Part shown: positions 56,010-64,000 of the stretch, piece by piece
Numbering within the stretch: the stretch's first letter is position 1
How the letters are laid out: each line of letters opens with the position of its first letter
Origin: Rhizomys pruinosus
Taxonomy: Eukaryota > Chordata > Mammalia > Rodentia > Spalacidae
Direction: 5' to 3'
Length of the DNA stretch: 64,000 nucleotides
Assembly: GCA_009823505.1 (NCBI GenBank)
Contig: VZQC01010550.1
Coordinates: forward strand, 1,979,312 to 2,043,311
Notes under the pieces: generated by a model
The model's database searches: none
The model's input: the letters and a program-made list of their open reading frames with translations, nothing else
Told to the model about the DNA's origin: nothing
Program-made: the position numbers and the translations under genes

Positions 56010-56465
56010 CATGGTGATGCGTTTAATCCTAGCACTTGGGGAGGGAGGCAGAGGAAGGCTGATCTCTGTGAGATTGAGGCCAGCCTGGTCTAGTGAGTTC
56101 CAGGCCAGTTGGAACTAGAGGGAGACCCTGTCTTAAAATAAAACAAGGGGCTAGAGAGATGGTTCTGTGGTTACGAGCACTGGCTGCTCTTGTATAGGAC
56201 CCGGCTGGGTTCCCAGCATCCACATAGCAGGTAATAATGACTCTAGTTTCAGGGGGATCCAACTTCTAGTCTCTGTGGGCAGTGCATGCATATGGTGCAA
56301 TTACATATATGCAGGGAAAACACATAAACACAAAATTTAGAAACAAAACAAAAGCCATGCTGACATGTATCTACAGTACTAGCATTTGAGAGTCTAAGCG
56401 AAGGAAGATCATGAGACAAGGGTAAGCCTGTGAGGCTTTGTCTACACAAACACAAACACACACAA
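56010..56465 (+). mobile_element. Sense B1, B2 and old B1 fragment
   Basis: B1 56010-56145, B2 56149-56325, diverged B1-like 56355-56460. Confidence 0.78.
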
Positions 56466-57310
56466 CTATGTGCAAATATGCGAGCATACCAGATGACATA
56501 TGTACACAATGCCATCCTTATCATTTTGAGCACAAAGGATATTTTATGTTATAATGTCTGAATGTAAACCTATAGACAATAAGTAGTTAAGAGTTAGTAA
56601 TGAAAGCAGGCAGTAACTTATTCGGGTTCCCTTCCCTATCCTCTCGTAGATTATATTGAGGAAAAATCTTCAAAGGGAAAGGGGAAGAAAAGAAAGAACA
56701 GTCAAGAACTTTTATCAAGACACCAAGTGAGAGATACAGGAACCTGGAAGAAAAAAAAAAAATAGGAAGAACAAGGGAAACAGATTCAAAGGCCTTTGTA
56801 AACATTTTTATTTATTTTGTTGTGTTTGTGCTATTTAAGCATGGGTATACAGGTGCCTCTGTGGAGTTCATTCTCTCTCTGCACAGGTACTGAGAGAAAT
56901 GGATTCAAGCTTGAGCAGTAAATGCTCTTAATAGAGCATTTACTAAGCCATCTTCCTGCTCCTTAATAGCCTTTTCTGAGGTTGACTAGGATTTAGTGAC
57001 TAACTCAGGGCAGCCCTACTAATTGAAGGTAGTAGAAGAGACCCAATAATGTACCTTGGAACAGAAGAGAGCTCCCAAGATGGCAGCAGTGCAAGAGTTG
57101 CCCTGACCAGGGAATAAACAGCTCTGAGGTCACAGCTATAAGATAGTCTTGTCTCTCTGCAACTCTTGGATGTACAAGCCATGTGGCACATAATACGAGT
57201 ATGTAGAGGCCAGAGAACAAACTCAGGAGCCCCCACCTTGTGGACCAGGCTATGACCAGGAGACAGACCCCAGGGATCCTTCCAACCTCTCAGCACTGGA
57301 ATTATAAGTA
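56466..57310. other. Mostly unique intronic sequence
   Basis: Contains one old antisense B2 at about 56800-56962; the rest is unrecognised. Confidence 0.5.
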
Positions 57311-57316
57311 CAAGCG

Positions 57317-57545
57317 GGCTGGAGAGATAGCCTAGCGGTTAAGAGCGCCGACCGCTCTTGCAGACGACCCGGGTTTGATCCCCAGCACCCACATGGCGGC
57401 CAAGAACCATCTGAAACTCCAATTCCAGGAGAACTCCAGTTCCAGGGGAATCTGACACCCTCTTCTGACCTCCGCGGCATTGCACGACACGGGTGCACAG
57501 ACTTGCATGCAGACAGTACATTCATACACATACAGAAATAAATAA
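57317..57545 (+). mobile_element. Young B2, sense, at gap edge
   Basis: Full to acagaaataaataa, then N. Internal duplication present. Confidence 0.95.
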
Positions 57546-58258
57546 NNNNNNNNNNNNNNNNNNNNNNNNNNNNNNNNNNNNNNNNNNNNNNNNNNNNNNN
57601 NNNNNNNNNNNNNNNNNNNNNNNNNNNNNNNNNNNNNNNNNNNNNNNNNNNNNNNNNNNNNNNNNNNNNNNNNNNNNNNNNNNNNNNNNNNNNNNNNNNN
57701 NNNNNNNNNNNNNNNNNNNNNNNNNNNNNNNNNNNNNNNNNNNNNNNNNNNNNNNNNNNNNNNNNNNNNNNNNNNNNNNNNNNNNNNNNNNNNNNNNNNN
57801 NNNNNNNNNNNNNNNNNNNNNNNNNNNNNNNNNNNNNNNNNNNNNNNNNNNNNNNNNNNNNNNNNNNNNNNNNNNNNNNNNNNNNNNNNNNNNNNNNNNN
57901 NNNNNNNNNNNNNNNNNNNNNNNNNNNNNNNNNNNNNNNNNNNNNNNNNNNNNNNNNNNNNNNNNNNNNNNNNNNNNNNNNNNNNNNNNNNNNNNNNNNN
58001 NNNNNNNNNNNNNNNNNNNNNNNNNNNNNNNNNNNNNNNNNNNNNNNNNNNNNNNNNNNNNNNNNNNNNNNNNNNNNNNNNNNNNNNNNNNNNNNNNNNN
58101 NNNNNNNNNNNNNNNNNNNNNNNNNNNNNNNNNNNNNNNNNNNNNNNNNNNNNNNNNNNNNNNNNNNNNNNNNNNNNNNNNNNNNNNNNNNNNNNNNNNN
58201 NNNNNNNNNNNNNNNNNNNNNNNNNNNNNNNNNNNNNNNNNNNNNNNNNNNNNNNNNN
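57546..58258. other. Assembly gap (713 N)
   Basis: Unknown sequence lying between oppositely oriented B2 copies. Confidence 1.
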
Positions 58259-58432
58259 TGTCGTGCAATGCCGCGGAGGTCAGAAGAGGGTCTCGGATTC
58301 CCCTGGAACTGGAGTTCTCCTGGAATTGGAGTTACAGACGGTTCTTAGCCGCCATGTGGGTGCTGGGGATCGAACCCGGGTCCTCTGCAAGAGCGTCGGT
58401 GCTCTTAACCGCTAGGCTATCTCTCCAGCCCT
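58259..58432 (-). mobile_element. Young B2, antisense, at gap edge
   Basis: Starts inside the element at tgtcgtgcaatgccgcgg and continues to ctctccagccc; its 3' part lies in the gap. Confidence 0.95.
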
Positions 58433-59020
58433 AGTACCTTTTTTAAATGTTTATCTAGTGTACTGTTATTCAATTGTGTAATTAATTGTGTGTATGTGTT
58501 TATGGCTCTCACTATGTAGCCCTGGCTGGCCTGGAACTCCTAGATCACCACTCCCAGCACCATAATTGGTCTTATGAGCTGGAAGCATCCATACCAAATG
58601 AAAAATAAAAACTTTGAAGTGTCACTCCACAGAGTGAATCAGAGGCTCAGTAACCTGTTTTCACTAATCTACAAGCAATTCTTAAAGCATTCTAAAAATT
58701 TGGAAGTTAGCCTCTTTAGATCAGGACTTTTGATCTTGTATCCATATTCATAATTCTATTTATTATAGGTACAGTTTCAAGACCAAATAATCAAATTATA
58801 AATGTGTCTTACTAAGAAAATTCAGAAGTATGTGATATTGTGGGAAACAACATACACTTGAATAAACTGTTTAAAAAGAAGTTTTTTGGGTTTTTTTTGA
58901 GATAAGGTCTCACAAGTTGGCCTCAATACATGATCTTACTCAGTCTCCACAGTGCTGAAATCCTAAGTATATACCACCATGTTCAACTAAATAGAAAACC
59001 TTAAAAAATAAAACTCCATG
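58433..59020. other. Unique sequence with old B1 scraps
   Basis: Old antisense B1-like pieces at 58505-58560 and 58883-58985; otherwise unrecognised. Confidence 0.5.
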
Positions 59021-59024
59021 CGAG

Positions 59025-59165
59025 ATGTGGTGGCACACTCCTTTAGTCCCAGCACTTGGGAGACAGAGGCAGGCAGATCTCTTGAGTTCAAGGCCAGCCT
59101 GGTCAACAGAGCAAGTTCTAGGACAGGTGGGGCTAAAAGGGAGACCCTCTGTTTCAAATTGAACA
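59025..59165 (+). mobile_element. B1, sense
   Basis: gcgagatgtggtggcacact to a diverged 3' end. Confidence 0.85.
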
Positions 59166-59510
59166 AAACGTAACAAAAAAATCTCCAACTCATTTTCCAA
59201 ATTATAAGTTACACATCAATTTTCAGAACCAGTCTCTTAGATTTTGCCTTCAGATGAAATAAAATAAAGACCCTAAGAAATACGTTCACCTGTCTCTTAC
59301 AAAGACCTTCTTAACATAAAAGTGGTAGGTGACAAACCCTAACCTTTCTTTCTAAAGTCACTGTCACCAAGGACTCACAATACCGCCTCTAAAATGGAGT
59401 ATGGGTCTTCTCATATAGGGATGTTGTCTGCTTTGACCTAGCAGCAAAAAAAAAAAAAATCTGGTAAAAACATGAAGCTGTCCCAATCAGACACAGAGTA
59501 GTGTTATGAC
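59166..59510. other. Unique intronic sequence
   Basis: Nothing recognised apart from an A13 run. Confidence 0.55.
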
Positions 59511-59519
59511 CATTGGTCA

Positions 59520-60060
59520 GGTTCATTTAGTCAATGAGGGAATCTACTGTATGCCAGGTAATATGATATTGTAATAAACAGGACCCACCAAACCAGCCAG
59601 AACTAAACTTGCATTAAGAAGTTAACTTGAGGGCTAGAGAGATGGCCTAGCGGTTAAGAGCGCCGACCGCTCTTACAGAGGACCGGGGTTCGATCCCCAG
59701 CACCCACATGGCGGACGAGAACCATCTGAAACTCCAATTCTAGGAGAACTCCGAGACCCTCTTCTGACCTCCGAGGCATTGCATGACACGGGTGCACAGA
59801 CCTGCATGCAGAAAGTACATTCATACACATACCAAAAAAAAAAAAAAAAAGGATAGGTCAGCTGGATGTGGTGGCACACGCCTTTAATCCTAGCACTTGG
59901 GAAGTAGAGGCAGGCAGATCTTTGTGAGTTCAAGGCCAGCCTGGTTCACAGAGAGTTCCAGGCTAGCCGGGGCTACAGGGAGACCCCGTCTCGAAAAGAC
60001 AAAAAAAAAAAAAAAAGGATAGGTAAATACAGTCCCTGCTCTCTGGGAGCTTACCATTTA
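59520..60060 (+). repeat. Ancient repeat (MIR/L2 class) split by SINEs
   Basis: The left part (tctactgtatgccaggtaa) is at 59520-59600 and the right part (gtccctgctctctgggagctt) at 60017-60060, as in the common ancient mammalian repeat. The break holds a B2 and a B1. Confidence 0.6.
59632..60016 (+). mobile_element. Young B2 followed by B1, sense
   Basis: B2 59632-59850 lacks part of the internal region (ctaggagaactccgagac). B1 59859-60016 sits in the B2 tail; ggataggt is repeated after each A run (59851-59858 and 60017-60024). Confidence 0.9.
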
Positions 60061-60069
60061 AATAAGTAA

Positions 60070-60270
60070 GATATAGCCAGGGTGGTGGCCCACGTCCTTA
60101 GTCCCAGCATTCAGGAAGCAGAGGTAGGTGGATCTGTGTGAGTTTGAGTTCAAGGCCAGCCTGGTCTATATAGTGAGTTCCAGGACAACTGGGGCTACAG
60201 AGAGACCCTGTCTCAAAAAGACCAAATAAACAAATAAACGAATGAATGAATGAATAAATAAATAAATAAG
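60070..60270 (+). mobile_element. B1, sense, with (AAAT/AATG)n tail
   Basis: gccagggtggtggcccacgt to ctgtctcaaaaag, then tetranucleotide repeats. Confidence 0.88.
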
Positions 60271-60569
60271 ACACATTCACAGGGTTAATCATTTTCTGGG
60301 TATAGAGTTGGAAAAGTGATCACAGAAGACTAAGGTTTTTACTTGTTTTGTCATGGGTTGGTTTCTAAAGATAAGTATTCAGACACTGAATTATTCTTTA
60401 TACTTGTTCATGTATTAAATATTGCAGGGTTTTCTTAGGTAAACTAAAAACTACCATTAGTCACTGAAGTCTTCACAAGTTATTCAAGTTGTCCTGACAC
60501 TTGATTAGGAAGGAAAGTTCTGAGAAAATGATCTTTAAGATGAAGCCTAGAAAAAAAAAAAAAAGGAAA

Positions 60570-60609
<40 letters not shown>

Positions 60610-61165
60610 GAACACACGAACACGAACACACACACACACAAAAGATGAAGCCTAGAGCTGACAAAGATAGGTATCAAGGTCTTAAAAACTGAAGACACAG
60701 GAGACCTCGGGAAGCTGAAAGGCAGGCAGAGAGAAAGACGCATCTCAAAGTGCTACCCAGGATTGCAGAGTAGAACCAGCAAGGTTCTCAGGACCTACTC
60801 CACACTTACTGAGCCAGAAAAATGGTGCACAGTGCTGGGAGGGCACAACAACTTGTGTTTCTGAAACCTAGGTTATCATTTATTTAAGGTTTCTGATATT
60901 CTAAGTTTAATGAAAAATTAATTAAATGCTGTGGTAACATTCAGGGTAGCAACAGCTAGATTGTTTGGCATTAATAACTGAGCAAAAATTCCTCAGAAGA
61001 ATTAAAAGTTCACAAACCTTCTAAAGCTAAGCAAGTAAGGTGGATAGATGAGGAATGACATGCAGCTGTCCATCCAGGCCAGCATCTGTGACGCTGCCAG
61101 ACTCAGATGCAGGCAGACGAGCCATAAACCTTTTCAGTGAAGTAATGCACTAGGAAACCTAAAAA
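60271..61165. other. Unique intronic sequence with a CA repeat
   Basis: (CA)n with CG/GAACA interruptions at about 60573-60641; aagatgaagcctaga occurs on both sides of it (60536-60550 and 60643-60657). No exon recognised. Confidence 0.6.
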
Positions 61166-61166
61166 T

Positions 61167-61406
61167 CTTTTTTTAAAAATTTATTTCTGTATGTGTATCA
61201 ATGTACTGTCTGCATGCAGGTTTGTGCACCCATGTTGTGCAATGCTGCAGAGGTCAGAAGAGGGTGTTGGATTCCCCTGGAACTGGAGTTCTCCTGGAAT
61301 TGGAGTTTCAGACGGTTCTCGGCCACCATGTGGGTGCTGGGGATCGAACCCGGGTCCTCTGCAAGAGCGGTCGGCACTCTTAACCGCTAGGCTATCTTTC
61401 CAACCC
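61167..61406 (-). mobile_element. Young B2, antisense
   Basis: Internal duplication present; ends gctatctttccaaccc. Confidence 0.94.
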
Positions 61407-61597
61407 AAAAAATCCTTTCATACAACTAAGAAGAAGGAAAAAGCCTTGGAAGGAATTTAACTTCTAATTTCTTCAGATGTGATAGTTTCCTAGCCCTGTT
61501 AGGAAAATATGATACAAAACCAATAAACAAATCCCAAAGAATAATTAGCTTTGTTTTTTTTCCTGTCTGGGCAGCAGAAAGATAAAAAGCAGTTTAG

Positions 61598-62145
61598 AGG
61601 CCAGAGAGATGGGAGAGATGGCCTAGTGGTTAAGAGCACTGAGTGCTCTTGCAGAGGACCTGGGCTCGATCCCCAGCACCCACATGGCGGCTGAGAATTG
61701 TCTTCAACTCCAGTTCCAGAGGAATCCAACACCTTCTTCTGACCTCCAAGGCATTGCACGACACAGGTGCACAAACCTGCATGCAGACAGTACATTCATA
61801 CACATTAAAAAAAAAGGGCAGTTTAAAAAAAAGACCAGATAGCAGCCGGGTGTGGTGGCACACACCTTTAATCTCAACAGGCAGAGGCAGGCAGATCTCC
61901 ATGAGTTCAAGCCAGCCTGGTCTACATAGCGAGCTCCAGGCTTACTAGGACTAAAGAGAGACCCTGTCTCAAAAAAGAAAAAAAAAAAAATAAAAAAATA
62001 AAAGGTACCAGCTAAACACATGTTCATAATCCCAGGTCGTGGGAAGCTGAGGCAGAACTGCCATGAGTTCAAGGCCAGCCAAGGCTAATCAAGTTCTAGG
62101 CCACTCTGAGTCACATAGTAGCCCCTTGCTTGAAAAACAGAAACA
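61598..62145 (+). mobile_element. B2, B1 and diverged B1, sense
   Basis: B2 61598-61817 without internal duplication, B1 61843-61995, diverged B1 relative 62000-62145. Confidence 0.85.
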
Positions 62146-62375
62146 GTACATGAACAAAACCACAAGACTCCAAAAACCTACATGGAGCTTCTGCCACAAG
62201 ACCAATTTGGAGGAAACCATACTTTTTGAAGACAGACAACTTACAACACTGACAGAAACCCATTAATTTGAATTCTTGTCACAATAAGCACATCACCCAG
62301 ATTTAGTCACTTAACAACAGATGAAGAAATAGTTAAATATTTCTGATTTGAATAAAGTTAAAAGGCAACATTCAA

Positions 62376-62790
62376 GCTAGGCGAGGTGGCATACACATTT
62401 AATCCTAGCACTCAGGAGGCAGAGGCAGAGGCAGGTGGATCTCTTCAAGGTCAAGACCAGCCTGGTCTACATAGCAAGTTCTAAGCCAGCTGGGGCTACA
62501 GTGAGACCTTCTCAAAAAGATTTTTAAAAAAAGGGCACATTTGAGTCAAGTTCAGGGCCCAGCAAGACGGCTCAGCCAGTAAAGCAGTAAAGGTTCTGGC
62601 TACAGGATGATGCAAGCCTCAGGACCTGAGTGTGATCCTCAGAACCCACATACAGGTTTGGAAGGAGAGAGCCTACTCAAGAAGGTTGTCTCCTTGACTT
62701 CTATGTGTACTGCAGTATATAAACTCAAGCACATGTGTACACCCATGGGCACACAAGTGAACACATACACAATGATTAAAATTTAAAAAT
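62376..62790 (+). mobile_element. B1 and B3-type SINE, sense
   Basis: B1 62376-62535. B3-like 62560-62790 with cctcaggacctgagtgtgat and a cacatgtgtacacc 3' part. Confidence 0.8.
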
Positions 62791-63380
62791 GTTTAAAGAA
62801 GTTCAATGAGATCCAGAAAAGGATTGCAATAGATACTAATGGGAAGGGTTAAAAAGTTGCTTATTTTATGCAGACAACTCCTCTGCCTAACTCCTCAGTT
62901 GAAAAAGTCAACAGTATGAATCTCTTCCTGCCAGCAGCTCTTCATCTTGGCGGTAGTCTGTACTGAGAGAGCCTCCGCAGACCTTCCCCTACTAAGGTTA
63001 TGAAGCCAGGGAAGCTTCATGATGAAGAGTTACTGCCTTCTACCTGTTCCTTAAATACCTAAAAGCCAGTTGGGTATGGTAGTTCATGGATACAATACCA
63101 GCACTTGAGAAGCAGAGGCAAAAGAACTGCTACAAGTTCACGGTCAGCCTGGGCTACACATTGCTATCCCATGTCAAAACACAACAATGACAACAAAATG
63201 GTCCAAAAGCCATTTTCTCCTAAGTCTGAATAACTGAAGAGACAGGTTGCAAATCCAGGTAGATTCAAGAATTTGTTTGACATAGAGGCCTTACATTTTA
63301 TCCTAGGCTGGCCCTGAACTCATAGCAATCTTCATGCCTAGGGCTCCACAAATAACAGCCATAAGCCACCATGTCTTGTC
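62791..63380. other. Unique sequence and old B1 copies
   Basis: Sense B1 63066-63185 and old antisense B1 about 63275-63380; remainder unrecognised. Confidence 0.55.
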
Positions 63381-63477
63381 AATTTAACATTTTAAAAGAC
63401 ATATAGGTTACAAACTTAAGAGTCATAAAAAAATAAAAAATAAAAGAAAAAAAAAAAGAAAAAGACATATAGGGGCG

Positions 63478-63690
63478 GGGGGCTGGAGAGATGGCTCAGC
63501 AGTTAAACAGCAAGCACCAGCTGTTCTTGCAGAGGTCCCAGGTTCAATTCCCAGCACCCATATAGCAGCTAACAACTGTCCATAACTCCAGTTCCAAGGA
63601 GAATCCAATGGCCTCTTCTGACCTCTAAGAGCACTGAGGGACATGCAGGAAATACATTCATATACATAAAATAGAAATAATTAAAAAAAA
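63478..63690 (+). mobile_element. Older B2, sense
   Basis: ggggctggagagatggctca to an A-rich tail; no internal duplication. Confidence 0.93.
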
Positions 63691-63864
63691 AGACATTTCT
63701 GGGCACATGAGGTTAACTTCCATTTTCCCCAGAGACTCATTTTTAGAGGCTGAAGACTGCCCAAGTGCAGTGGTAAAGCAATGAATAAACATTCCTCAAC
63801 TATCCTACATTGAATGTTTCACGTTAACTGCCTTTTAGGTATCACACAGTCCCTGTGCCCTCTG

Positions 63865-63950
63865 AGACAACTATTATAGCAGACATTTATGGAGTGCCTA
63901 CCATATAGCAAGCATTTTTCTCTATTAACCAACAGTATCAATTATCACCA
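63865..63950 (+). repeat. Ancient repeat remnant (MIR/L2 class)
   Basis: tttatggagtgcctaccat and the following bases resemble the common tgagcacctactatgtgc block. Confidence 0.5.
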
Positions 63951-64000
63951 CCTGAAGCAGTTATCTGCCAGTCCATCCAGAGCCCAAACTCTTGACAATA

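Overview
The window is nuclear DNA of a muroid/myomorph rodent. It is packed with rodent-specific SINEs (B1, B2, ID, B3/B4-like), has one clear L1 insertion, and carries the 3' two-thirds of one vertebrate gene with short GT-AG exons. The B1 and B2 copies here agree with each other better than with the house-mouse consensus I know, so I do not call it Mus or Rattus and cannot name the species.

The only protein-coding gene I recognise is Arid1a (BAF250a, the ARID-family subunit of the canonical BAF/SWI-SNF chromatin remodeller), on the minus strand. Sixteen exons, equivalent to human exons 5 to 20, run from 30214 down to the stop codon at 12120. Every junction is GT-AG, all phases join, and together they give 4938 nt (1645 codons plus stop). 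That equals the human length for residues 641-2285: one extra glutamine codon in exon 17 is balanced by one codon fewer in the acidic tract of exon 20. The 3' UTR runs to about 10785, with AATAAA at 10809-10814. Exons 1-4 (N-terminus and promoter) were not found; the window ends inside what is intron 4 in human, which is also very long there.

Layout: 1-10784 is intergenic DNA downstream of Arid1a, mostly SINEs, with a multiply nested B2/L1 complex at 4402-6895. 10785-30214 holds the exons and their introns. 30215-64000 is intron 4: dense B1/B2 insertions separated by unique sequence, with two assembly gaps (46337-47175 and 57546-58258) and a one-base N at 51682. The first 3 kb is unusually indel-rich and may be poorly polished.

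There is no operon, CRISPR array, phage or other exotic system here. The more unusual signals are small retroposition products with readable target-site duplications: a 34-nt U2 snRNA piece, a roughly 235-nt tail-less 7SK copy, two tiny A-tailed insertions of unknown origin, a B2 with a candidate 3' transduction, and a young B2 subfamily marked by an internal tandem duplication. In Arid1a itself, a cluster of miR-101/miR-144 seed matches in the 3' UTR and a preserved alternative acceptor inside exon 18 deserve attention.
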